DNA from: Clostridiales bacterium
GTDB taxonomy: Bacteria; Bacillota; Clostridia; Oscillospirales; Oscillospiraceae
Length of the DNA: 64,000 nucleotides
Direction: 5' to 3'
Assembly (NCBI GenBank): GCA_025757645.1
Contig: CP107216.1
Span: forward strand, 1,735,501-1,799,500
Shown here: one piece after another, positions 31,959 through 39,792 of the stretch
Position numbering within the stretch: position 1 is the first letter of the stretch
How the letters are laid out: each line of letters begins with the position of its first letter
Position numbers and translations under genes: made by a program
The notes under the pieces: generated by a model
Told to the model about the DNA's origin: nothing
The model's database searches: none
The model's input: the letters and a program-made list of their open reading frames with translations, nothing else

Positions 31959-32750
31959 ATGGCAGACAAAGTGGTACCGGGACCGGTCGAGGGCAGCGCC
32001 GCAGTCCGGGAAGCGGTTTGTATCCATACGCGCAAGATCTTCGACTCCTGCCGCGACAAAGACTGCGTGGAGGACCTGCGGGTGTATCCCACGGCCTGCT
32101 CGCAGGCGAAGCTGGACTGCGCCCTGAGCGTGCGTCCGCGCAGCGCCGAGCTGCTGTGCGCCGACGTGCACGTCAAGGAGATTACCTTCAACAAGGGCTA
32201 CTATACGGTGGACGTGACGTACTTCTACCGCGTGCGCGGCGAGACGTTCCCCGGCTGCGAGCCGGTGTGCGGCCTTGCGATCTTCGATAAGCGCGTCATG
32301 CTCTTCGGCAGTCAGGCGAGCGCAAAGGTATTTGCCTCCGACGACTGCTGCTGCGATCCGTGCGAGAACGGCCTGCCGATCGGCGTGGTCGAATCCGTCG
32401 ACCCGATCGCCCTGCACATGAAGTTGGTGGACAGCGGCAGTTCCGTGGAGTCCGAGCAGGAGCCGCGCGCCATCCCGCAGAAGATCCTCGACGCCATGGG
32501 CGAAGAGCTCTCGCTGACTTGCTGCGGCAAGAAGCTGTACGTGACGCTGGGGCAGTTTTCGATCATCCGGCTCGAGCGTGACACGCAGCTGCTCATCCCG
32601 GCCTACGACTACTGCATGCCGGACAAAGCGTGCCAGGGCTCGACCGAGGACGATCCGTGCTCGATGTTCAGCCGCATCCACTTCCCCATCGACGAGTTCT
32701 TCCCGCCGGACTGCGTGACGCCGGACGAGGACTACCGCAGTCTGCTGTAA
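31959..32750 (+). CDS. Cys-rich conserved clostridial protein, function unknown
   Basis: 263 residues from the ATG at 31959, behind AGGAGG. It carries many cysteines, including CRDKDC, CSQAKLDC and a DDCCCDPC cluster. A central domain (LCADVHVKEITFNKGYYTVD, VTYFYRVRGETFPGCEPVCG) recalls the beta-rich SPOCS/spore-coat-associated domains of clostridia. Monocistronic between divergent DUF4364 and a bidirectional terminator. A spore coat or morphogenetic role is possible but not shown. Confidence 0.6.
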   Translation: MADKVVPGPVEGSAAVREAVCIHTRKIFDSCRDKDCVEDLRVYPTACSQAKLDCALSVRPRSAELLCADVHVKEITFNKGYYTVDVTYFYRVRGETFPGCEPVCGLAIFDKRVMLFGSQASAKVFASDDCCCDPCENGLPIGVVESVDPIALHMKLVDSGSSVESEQEPRAIPQKILDAMGEELSLTCCGKKLYVTLGQFSIIRLERDTQLLIPAYDYCMPDKACQGSTEDDPCSMFSRIHFPIDEFFPPDCVTPDEDYRSLL

Positions 32751-32766
32751 GGCCGCGGGTGGCAGC

Positions 32767-32799
32767 AAAAATCCCATCGGCCTGCGCCGATGGGATTTT
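32767..32799. terminator. Bidirectional terminator
   Basis: Stem AAAATCCCATCGG / CCGATGGGATTTT between two convergent genes. Confidence 0.9.
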
Positions 32800-32803
32800 G
32801 CTT

Positions 32804-33463
32804 TTATTTCTTGTGGACGACCTCGCCCGAGGACTTGAGGATGCTGTCCGCCGGGATGACGCCGCGCACGCACGACACCGGATAGATGTTCGAGTGCCGG
32901 CCGATGACCGTGCCGGGGTTCAGGACGCTGTTGCAGCCGACCTCCACATAATCGCCGAGGATAGCGCCGACCTTCTTGCGGCCGGTCTCGATGTGCTCGG
33001 CCCCGTTTTTGATGACGACGAGCGTTTTATCACTCTTGACGTTTGACGTGATGGAGCCCGCGCCCATGTGGGACTTGTAGCCGAGGATGGAATCGCCGAC
33101 GTAGTTGAAGTGCGGCGTCTGGACATTATCAAACAGCACCACGTTTTTCAGCTCGCAGGAGTTACCAACGACGGCGTTTTTGCCCACGATCGCATTGCCG
33201 CGCACGAAAGCGCACTGGCGCAGCTCAGCGCCGTGGTCAATGATGCAGGGGCCGGCGATATAGGCGCTGTCAAAGATCTTGGCATCGCGCGCGATCCAGA
33301 TGTTCTCGCCGCGCTGCTCGTATTCCTCCGCCTGGAGCGTCGGGCCGAGCTGAAGAATGAAATCTCCGATCTCCGCCAGAGCCTCCCACGGATAGGTCTT
33401 GCCCGCAAACAGCGGGGCCGCGATCGTCTTGCTCAGGTCGAGCAGGTCTTGTATCGTCATCAT
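32804..33463 (-). CDS. Left-handed beta-helix acyltransferase-like protein (GlmU C-domain type)
   Basis: 219 residues dominated by hexapeptide repeats (IARDAKIFDSAYIAGPCIID, NAIVGKNAVVGNSCELKNVV). The HMGAGSITSNVKSDK turn and DYVEVGCNSVLNPGTVIG resemble the acetyltransferase half of GlmU-type UDP-GlcNAc pyrophosphorylases, but no N-terminal uridyltransferase domain is present. It lies 1 nt before glmM, supporting a role in amino-sugar metabolism. Confidence 0.8.
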   Translation of the reverse strand: MMTIQDLLDLSKTIAAPLFAGKTYPWEALAEIGDFILQLGPTLQAEEYEQRGENIWIARDAKIFDSAYIAGPCIIDHGAELRQCAFVRGNAIVGKNAVVGNSCELKNVVLFDNVQTPHFNYVGDSILGYKSHMGAGSITSNVKSDKTLVVIKNGAEHIETGRKKVGAILGDYVEVGCNSVLNPGTVIGRHSNIYPVSCVRGVIPADSILKSSGEVVHKK

Positions 33464-33464
33464 A

Positions 33465-34814
33465 TCATCTCACCCGGATCAAATGTCCGCTCTTTTGCAT
33501 GGCGTCGATCACAGACGCAACATTTTCCTCACACAGCGCGTGCGTGGCCGCCTCGACCATGACGCGCAGCACCGGCTCCGTGCCGCTCTTGCGCACGAGG
33601 ATGCGTCCCTCGTCGCCGAGCCGCTCGGTGACGGCCTGCTCCGCCGCAACGACCGCGGGGTCATGGAGCGTGGCGTCTTTGTCATCGACCTCCACATTCG
33701 TGAGCTGCTGCGGATACTCGCGCACCGGCGCGGCCAGCTCGGAGAGCGTCTTTTTGCGGTCGAGCATGACCTGCATGAGCTTGATGGCCGTCAGCAGTCC
33801 GTCGCCAGTATTGGCATATTTGCCGAAAATAATGTGCCCGGACTGTTCGCCGCCGATCAGGTGTCCGTTGGCGCGCATATTCTCTGCGACGTATTTATCA
33901 CCAACGTCCGTCTTTTCATAGCCGATGCCGGCCTCGTCGAGCGCCTTGTACAGGCCGAGGTTGGACATGACCGTCGTGACCACTTTGGAATTGCCGAAGC
34001 GGCCCTCAGTCTGCATATTGCGTGCGCAGACATACAGGATCTTGTCGCCGTTGACGACCGAGCCGTTTTCATCCACGGCCAGGCAGCGGTCGGCGTCGCC
34101 GTCAAAGGCAAAGCCCACGTCCAACCGGTTGAGGCGGACATACTTCTGCAGGTTCTCGATGTGCGTCGAGCCGCAGTCCCGGTTGATGTTCGTGCCGTCG
34201 GGTTCATTGCCGATGACATACGTGTCCGCGCCGAGCGCGTCGAAGATGTTCTTCGCCATCATCCACGTGCTGCCGTTGGCGCAGTCCAGACCAACCTTCA
34301 TGCCCTTGTACGAGTGCGTGGACAGGCTGATGAGATAGCCGATGTAGCGGTTGCGGCCGGCGGAATAGTCCTGCGTGCGGCCGATATTCGCGTCCGTGGC
34401 AAACGGGATCTCCAGATTGCCGTCGAGATAGTTCTCGATCTCGTCAATGACGCTCTGCTCCATCTTTTCACCGGCGCTGTTGAGCAGCTTGATGCCGTTG
34501 TCCGTAAAGGGATTGTGGCTCGCGCTGATCATGATGCCGCAGTCAAAATCATCCGAACGGACGATGTAGGACACGCTCGGCGTCGTCGTCACGTGCATGA
34601 GATAGGCGTCTGCGCCCGAGGCCGTCAGGCCGGCGGACAGGGCATTTTCAAACATATAGCTGGATCTGCGGGTATCTTTGCCGATCACGACCGAGCACTT
34701 GTGCTCCCGGCCGTAATACCAGCCGAGAAACCGGCCGATCCGGTAGGCGTGCTCCACCGTCAGGCCCACGTTGGCCTCACCGCGGAAGCCGTCTGTGCCG
34801 AAATATTTGGACAT
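33465..34814 (-). CDS. glmM: Phosphoglucosamine mutase
   Basis: 449 residues from the ATG at 34814 (GGAGG site at 34824-34828), the family's normal length. It converts glucosamine-6-P to glucosamine-1-P for peptidoglycan precursors. Visible: SKYFGTDGFRGEANVGLT at the N-terminus, the phosphoserine loop GIMISASHNPFTDNGIK, the metal loop FAFDGDADRCLAVDENG, and a C-terminal RKSGTEPVLRVMVEA phosphate-binding loop. Confidence 0.95.
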   Translation of the reverse strand: MSKYFGTDGFRGEANVGLTVEHAYRIGRFLGWYYGREHKCSVVIGKDTRRSSYMFENALSAGLTASGADAYLMHVTTTPSVSYIVRSDDFDCGIMISASHNPFTDNGIKLLNSAGEKMEQSVIDEIENYLDGNLEIPFATDANIGRTQDYSAGRNRYIGYLISLSTHSYKGMKVGLDCANGSTWMMAKNIFDALGADTYVIGNEPDGTNINRDCGSTHIENLQKYVRLNRLDVGFAFDGDADRCLAVDENGSVVNGDKILYVCARNMQTEGRFGNSKVVTTVMSNLGLYKALDEAGIGYEKTDVGDKYVAENMRANGHLIGGEQSGHIIFGKYANTGDGLLTAIKLMQVMLDRKKTLSELAAPVREYPQQLTNVEVDDKDATLHDPAVVAAEQAVTERLGDEGRILVRKSGTEPVLRVMVEAATHALCEENVASVIDAMQKSGHLIRVR

Positions 34815-34866
34815 GGATGCTTCCCTCCGATCAGAATCGCCCGCAAACGCCGCGGGCAACTATTGA

Positions 34867-35562
34867 TTATAACTGCGCAGCAGCGTCCGCGTCAAGATAA
34901 ACCTCGACATCCGTATGCAGCTGCAGGAACGACGCGGGGATAAACGTTTCCGGACGGCCCGTAAGCGTGGCGTTGGCCGCCTTCGCGCAGCGCGCGCCAA
35001 AGCCGACGAGCAGGATCTTTTTCGCGCCCAGGATCGTGTGGATGCCGATCGTGATGCCGTGCTCCGGCGTCTGCTCGAGCGTGCCGAAGTCCGCGGCGAT
35101 GGCCTCGCGCGTCACCTCCGCGAGCTTGGCAATGTGCGTTTTCTCGCCAAATCCCGCGCCCGGCTCATTGAACGCAACGTGGCCGCGCTCACCCAGACCG
35201 AGGATCACCAGATCGAGCCCCCCGGCTGCCTGAATGGCGGCGTCGTAGTCCGCCGCGTGCTCGGCATCCGCGTCCGGGTCCGGGGCGTGCACGGCCGCAA
35301 ACGGCTTTGCCGCCGTGAGCGGCGAAAACGCCGTGCCGACCGCGTGCGCGCCCTTGCCGGCCGCGCCGCAGTATTCGCACGCCTGAAAGAGCGTCGCCCT
35401 GTCAAAGGCAATGTCGCTGGCAGCGAGCGCATCGAGTACTTCCGCCGGCAGATCCACCGCCGAAATGGCGATGTTCGCCTCCGGCTTGCTTGCGAGCACG
35501 GCCGCGACCTGTGCCGTCAGCTCTTTTGCAACATCTGCTTTCGTTCCGATGATCGTTTTCAT
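34867..35562 (-). CDS. Glucosamine-6-phosphate deaminase-like (NagB family)
   Basis: 231 residues. The NagB family signature LVILGLGERGHVAFNEPGAG and the ITIGIHTILGAKKILLVGFG strand are clear. The usual FNLDEY region near residue 60-75 is replaced by FQACEYCGAAGKG, so catalytic details may differ. It follows glmM by 52 nt and would run the reverse or degradative direction of amino-sugar metabolism. Confidence 0.8.
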   Translation of the reverse strand: MKTIIGTKADVAKELTAQVAAVLASKPEANIAISAVDLPAEVLDALAASDIAFDRATLFQACEYCGAAGKGAHAVGTAFSPLTAAKPFAAVHAPDPDADAEHAADYDAAIQAAGGLDLVILGLGERGHVAFNEPGAGFGEKTHIAKLAEVTREAIAADFGTLEQTPEHGITIGIHTILGAKKILLVGFGARCAKAANATLTGRPETFIPASFLQLHTDVEVYLDADAAAQL

Positions 35563-35598
35563 GTCTTGTGACCTCCTATACCATCATCGTGGCCGCGC

Positions 35599-36441
35599 TC
35601 AGAGCGTGACCGTACCGTCAAACACAAAGGCTGCAGGGCCGGTCATATACAGCAGATCCTGCGTCCGATCCCATGCGATGTGCAGCGTGCCGCCGCGCAG
35701 GATCACATCCGCCTCGTCGCCGCACTTGCCCAGCCGCGCCGTGACGGCCAGCGCCGCCGTCGAACCCGTGCCGCAGGCGAGCGTCTCGCCGCTGCCGCGC
35801 TCCCACACGCGCACGCGCAGCGTGTGATCGTCCACGACCTCGACAAACTCGATATTTGCCCGCGCCGGGAACATCTTATGGTTTTCAAACGCGGGACCGA
35901 TGCGCGGAAAATCCAGCGCCATGGCATCGTCCACGTAAGTGACGCAGTGCGGATTGCCGGTGTTCACGGACGAAACGATCCACGTCTCGCCCAGCACATC
36001 GATCGGCTGCTCGAGGAAGGTCTCCCCCGCCGCCGCGACCGGGATCTTCTCCGGCCGGAACTCCGGGCTGCCCATGCACACACGCACGGTCTCGACCGCG
36101 CCGTCGGCCACGTTCAGCCAGAGCGTCTTGATGCCGGCGCGCGTCTCGATCGTGAGCTCGGTCTTGTCGGTCAGACCGCGGTCGTAGACAAATTTGCCCA
36201 CGCAGCGAATGGCGTTGCCGCACATTTCCGAGCGCGAACCGTCGGCATTGTACATCTCCATGCAAAAATCCGCGACGTTCGACGGGCAGATGAGCACCAG
36301 ACCGTCCCCGCCGACGCCGAAGTGGCGGTCGGACAGGCGGATGGCCGCGGCCGAAGGATCGGCCACTGTCTCGGTGAAGCAGTTGACATAGATATAGTCA
36401 TTGCCGCAGCCCTGCATTTTTGTAAACTTCGTTTTGGACAC
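35599..36441 (-). CDS. dapF: Diaminopimelate epimerase
   Basis: About 277-280 residues. It converts LL-DAP to meso-DAP for lysine and cell-wall synthesis. Both catalytic cysteines are present: SRSEMCGNAIRC and ETLACGTGSTAAL. The start is odd: the GTG at 36441 lies inside the GGAGG sequence. Homologues begin at about MxFTKMQG, where this gene has ACG (36432) at an 8-nt spacing from GGAGG. Confidence 0.93.
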   Translation of the reverse strand: MSKTKFTKMQGCGNDYIYVNCFTETVADPSAAAIRLSDRHFGVGGDGLVLICPSNVADFCMEMYNADGSRSEMCGNAIRCVGKFVYDRGLTDKTELTIETRAGIKTLWLNVADGAVETVRVCMGSPEFRPEKIPVAAAGETFLEQPIDVLGETWIVSSVNTGNPHCVTYVDDAMALDFPRIGPAFENHKMFPARANIEFVEVVDDHTLRVRVWERGSGETLACGTGSTAALAVTARLGKCGDEADVILRGGTLHIAWDRTQDLLYMTGPAAFVFDGTVTL

Positions 36442-36507
36442 CTCCTACGCGGGTATGAACCCGCACGAATCGGAAAAACTAAACCAATCTGGAAAGGTGG
36501 TAATCTC

Positions 36508-37185
36508 ATGGCGATCATTCTCATCCGGACACTGATCATTTTTCTTGCGCTCATCGTGGCCATGCGCCTCATGGGCAAGCGGCAGCTCGGCGAGCTGGAA
36601 CTGTCCGAGCTGGTGGTGGCCGTGCTCATCGCGGACATCGCGTCCATTCCACTGCAAAACCCTTCCCTGCCGCTGAGCTACGGGCTCATTCCGCTGCTGG
36701 TGCTGTTTTGCTGCGAGCTGATCTTCTCCGGCCTGACGTACAAGAGCATTCACCTGCGCAAGCTGCTCTACGGCCGGCCGAACTTCATCATCGAGCGCGG
36801 CCGCATCGCCCAGCAGGCCATGCACCGCAACCGCTTCACGCTCGACGAGCTGACGCAGGAGCTGCGCAATCAGGGCATTCTCGACATTGCGAGCGTGGAA
36901 TACGCCGTGCTCGAAACCAACGGCCAGCTCAACATCATCCTCGCCCCGGCACAGCAGCCGGTCACGGCCGAGCAGATGCACATGGAAACCGAGGACACCG
37001 GCTATTTTTCCATCCTCATCAACAACGGCCGCATCCTGCGCGACAATCTCAAACGCATGGGGCGCGATGAGCGCTGGCTGCAAAAGCAGGTGCAGCAGCG
37101 CGGCGCACAGTGCATTGCGGACGTCTACCTGCTGATGATGAACGACGCCGGACAGGTCTACTTTGCGGCAAAGGAGCTCGGATGA
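36508..37185 (+). CDS. DUF421 (YetF-like) membrane protein
   Basis: 225 residues from the ATG at 36508, after AAAGGTGG. Two to three N-terminal spans (IILIRTLIIFLALIVAMRLM; IPLLVLFCCELIF) precede the cytoplasmic YetF domain with GRPNFIIERGRIAQQAMHRN and the ELRNQGILDIASVEYAVLET motif. It overlaps the DUF4363 gene as ATGA. Such pairs are common in sporulating Firmicutes. Confidence 0.88.
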   Translation: MAIILIRTLIIFLALIVAMRLMGKRQLGELELSELVVAVLIADIASIPLQNPSLPLSYGLIPLLVLFCCELIFSGLTYKSIHLRKLLYGRPNFIIERGRIAQQAMHRNRFTLDELTQELRNQGILDIASVEYAVLETNGQLNIILAPAQQPVTAEQMHMETEDTGYFSILINNGRILRDNLKRMGRDERWLQKQVQQRGAQCIADVYLLMMNDAGQVYFAAKELG

Positions 37186-37559
37186 AAAAGGAACTGTTTG
37201 CAGGTGTGCTGCTGCTCGTGCTCATCGGCCTGTGCGCGTGGAATCTCCGGTATCTGTCCCGGATGTGCACGCAGCTCGACGAGGCCGCGGCGCAGGCGGA
37301 GGCAAGCTGCGCTGCCGGAGACCCGGCGCGCGCGAGCGAGACGCTGCGCGCGGCGTCTGCGCGCTGGAGCGAAGCCGAGGACTATGCCCACTGTATGCTC
37401 CCGCACGAGAGCACAGACGCCGTGACGGAGGGCTTCCGCCGGGCGATCCGCACGGCGGAGACCGGCGATCCGTCCGCCGCGGCGGACATCGCCCTTCTGC
37501 GCGTGCGCATTCAGGGGCTCGCCGACGGGGAGCGCATCACGCTCGGCAACATTTTTTAG
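37182..37559 (+). CDS. DUF4363 family membrane-anchored protein
   Basis: 125 residues: an N-terminal span (ELFAGVLLLVLIGLCAWNL), then a helical extracytoplasmic part (LDEAAAQAEASCAAGDPARA). The last codons overlap the convergent nrdR gene by 4 nt. It is translationally coupled to DUF421, which supports the family assignment. Function unknown. Confidence 0.78.
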   Translation: MKKELFAGVLLLVLIGLCAWNLRYLSRMCTQLDEAAAQAEASCAAGDPARASETLRAASARWSEAEDYAHCMLPHESTDAVTEGFRRAIRTAETGDPSAAADIALLRVRIQGLADGERITLGNIF

Positions 37560-38014
37560 CCGCGGTCGTTGAGGAGCTTCGTCAGCTCCTGCATGAACGT
37601 ATCAATGTCCTTGAACTGGCGGTAGACCGAGGCAAAGCGCACATAGGCGACCTCGTCCACGTCCTTGAGACGCTTCATGACCATCTCGCCGACCTGCTCG
37701 GTCGTGATCTCGCGCTCAAGCGCGCTCTGCAGCTCCTGCTCGATCTCGTCAGCGATCTTTTCGAGCACCGGCAGCGGCACCTTGCGCTTGTCGCAGGCGC
37801 GCACCATGCCGTTGATGAGCTTGCTCTTGTCAAAGCTCTGGCGGCTGCCGTCGCGCTTGATGACAACGAGCGGGAGCGTCTCGATGATCTCATAGGTCGT
37901 AAAGCGTTTCTGGCACGCAAGGCACTCGCGGCGGCGGCGGATGGTCGCGCCCTCCTCGGCCGGACGGGAATCAATGACCTTGCTCTCGGCAAAGCCGCAA
38001 AACGGACATTTCAT
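37556..38014 (-). CDS. nrdR: Transcriptional repressor NrdR
   Basis: 152 residues from the ATG at 38014 (GGAGG 8 nt upstream). The N-terminal zinc ribbon CPFCG...CLACQKRFTTYE and the ATP-cone domain after VIKRDGSRQSFDKSKL are complete. NrdR represses ribonucleotide reductase genes in response to dATP/ATP. No nrd genes are in the window. An extended -10 (TGGTATAGT) lies upstream near 38075-38085. Confidence 0.95.
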   Translation of the reverse strand: MKCPFCGFAESKVIDSRPAEEGATIRRRRECLACQKRFTTYEIIETLPLVVIKRDGSRQSFDKSKLINGMVRACDKRKVPLPVLEKIADEIEQELQSALEREITTEQVGEMVMKRLKDVDEVAYVRFASVYRQFKDIDTFMQELTKLLNDRG

Positions 38015-38097
38015 ATGTGGATCCTCCATATATCTGGTTTCCGATTACTTTACATAATTCCGTACAGTACTATACCACAGGCCCGGCGCATTTGCAC

Positions 38098-38141
38098 GAA
38101 AAATTTCGCCGTATCTGGTGTTTTCTCCCCCGGATACGGCG
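38098..38141 (-). terminator. Terminator after rnmV
   Basis: Stem CGCCGTATC / GATACGGCG with a T-run on the minus strand, directly after the rnmV stop codon. Confidence 0.8.
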
Positions 38142-38149
38142 ATTTTCAG

Positions 38150-38731
38150 CTATTTGCACAGATTCCGAAACGCCTCGCGCGTCATGAGCGCGTTGAGCAC
38201 CTCGAGCAATGCGTTCGTGCTCAGACGCTCCGGCAGATTGAGCTGCTCAAGCAGCCGCTGCCGGGCAGCCCGGCTGTCCGCCCCGCCGGTGAGTCCGGCG
38301 GCGTAGAGGTCGGCCTTCGTGATGCGCGCGCCCGGCAGCGGCGCGTCCTCGCCCTCGATGGTCGCGCCCGCGCGGCGCAGCGCCTCGAGCAGCACCTCCG
38401 GCCGCATGCCCTCCACGCCGAGCTTGCCCTCTTTCGAGGCGGTACGCTTGCGCCGCTCCTTGCCGGCTACGTCCGGGATATAGGCATGCTTGACCTGCGC
38501 CGGGTCGATCGCTCCGCGCAGATAGTTGCGGATGACAAAGCCCGCCCCGTCACTGTCCGTGAGGACGATGATGCCGCGCGTTTCGGCCAGGCGGCGCAGC
38601 AGTGCCAGGCGCTGGCTGTCGTGGAAGATGCCGAAGCCGGACGTCTCGAGAATGGGCGCGTCCACGACCTGCGCGAGCGTGTTTTTGTCATACCGGCCCT
38701 CGACGATGATGGCCTCGCGGATGCGGATCAT
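38150..38731 (-). CDS. rnmV: Ribonuclease M5 (5S rRNA maturation)
   Basis: 193 residues from the ATG at 38731, overlapping the holA stop as ATGA. It has the Toprim domain: IREAIIVEGRYDKN (catalytic Glu), GIIVLTDSDGAGFVIRNY (DxD) and a basic KERRKRTASKEGKLGVEGM stretch. It trims 5S rRNA precursor. Length fits the Firmicutes RNase M5 family. Confidence 0.92.
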   Translation of the reverse strand: MIRIREAIIVEGRYDKNTLAQVVDAPILETSGFGIFHDSQRLALLRRLAETRGIIVLTDSDGAGFVIRNYLRGAIDPAQVKHAYIPDVAGKERRKRTASKEGKLGVEGMRPEVLLEALRRAGATIEGEDAPLPGARITKADLYAAGLTGGADSRAARQRLLEQLNLPERLSTNALLEVLNALMTREAFRNLCK

Positions 38732-39783
38732 GCCGTGCCTCCCACGGCGATGCGCAGCAGCAGCTCCTTGAGCAGCTCGGCGTCGTCCGCGCCGGTGTTT
38801 TTCATGGCAAAGTCTGTCTGCGCGCACAGGCGCACCGCCTCCTCGAGCTGGCGGCCGGAGAATTTCCGGGCCGAGCGCAGGAGATTTTCCGCAATGAAGT
38901 CATATGGCAGGCCGAGCAGCGCGCGCAGATCGCCCGTGCCAAGGCCCGCGTGCCGCGCGAGCCGCGCGGCATAAAGCCTGCGCATCTGCTGGCCGATGAC
39001 GGCGAGCAGGAAGATCGGTGTGTTCGCCTTGTCGGCGAGGAGGTCCGCGAGAATGCGCATGGCGCCGTCATAGTCCTGATCGGCCAGCCGGTCGGTCAGT
39101 TCGTAAGCCACCGCCTCCGGCAGCCGGTGCGCCACGGCCAGAATGTCCGCGCGCGTGACCGTGTCGCTCGAAACGTAGGCCGCGATCTTGTCGATCTCCG
39201 GGATCATACTGTTCATCAGGCCGCCGGTGAAGAAAATCAGCTGGCGGGCGTCCTCGGGCGAAATGTGCTTCTTGTGCGCGGCAAAGCGTTTGCCGACCCA
39301 ACGCACAAGCGCGCTCTCCCCCTGGGCGGTGAACTGGATGAGCTCACCGTATTTTTTGAAGGCCTTCGTCGTCTTCAGGCGGCCGTCCGGCTCAAAATCC
39401 GTGCTCATCAGAAACACCAGCGTGCAGTAATCCGGCAGGTCGCCGATGACCCGGACGAGCGCCTGCGCCTCTTCCTCGCGGCACTTATTCGTGTCGAATC
39501 CACGCACCTCGATGAGCGTGCGCTCGGTCAGAAACGGCACTGCGTCCACCGCGTCCGCCAGCGCCTGAAAGTCGAGCTCCGCCCCGTCAAACCGGTGATA
39601 GCTGAAGTCGTCCTCGCCGCCGGGCAGGCAGAGCTTTTTCAGCTCCAGCAGGTACTGCTCGCGCAGGTAATCCTCCCGCCCCCAGAGCAGGTACAGCCGT
39701 CCCGGCCCCTGCTCGCGCAGGCTGCGCACCTGTGCGCCGTAGTCGAGCACTTCCGTTTTCTTTTTTCCTTTAGCTTTTGCCAT
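38728..39783 (-). CDS. holA: DNA polymerase III subunit delta
   Basis: 351 residues. The pattern LYLLWGREDYLREQYLLELK, YHRFDGAELDFQALADAVDA, then LVRWVGKRFAAHKKHISPED and NTPIFLLAVIGQQMRRLY is that of HolA, the clamp-loader wrench. A Lys-rich N-terminus (MAKAKGKKKTEV) is added. The gene lies 9 nt after comEC, an arrangement typical of Firmicutes (comEC-holA). Confidence 0.93.
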   Translation of the reverse strand: MAKAKGKKKTEVLDYGAQVRSLREQGPGRLYLLWGREDYLREQYLLELKKLCLPGGEDDFSYHRFDGAELDFQALADAVDAVPFLTERTLIEVRGFDTNKCREEEAQALVRVIGDLPDYCTLVFLMSTDFEPDGRLKTTKAFKKYGELIQFTAQGESALVRWVGKRFAAHKKHISPEDARQLIFFTGGLMNSMIPEIDKIAAYVSSDTVTRADILAVAHRLPEAVAYELTDRLADQDYDGAMRILADLLADKANTPIFLLAVIGQQMRRLYAARLARHAGLGTGDLRALLGLPYDFIAENLLRSARKFSGRQLEEAVRLCAQTDFAMKNTGADDAELLKELLLRIAVGGTA

Positions 39784-39792
39784 AGCGTTTCC

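Noticed and set aside
33399..34943. 514-codon plus-strand frame
   Set aside because: Mirror frame of glmM; sequence is Arg/His/Val-rich without domains.
37163..38974. 603-codon plus-strand frame over DUF4363, nrdR and rnmV
   Set aside because: Crosses several well-supported genes and their terminators; no coherent domain.
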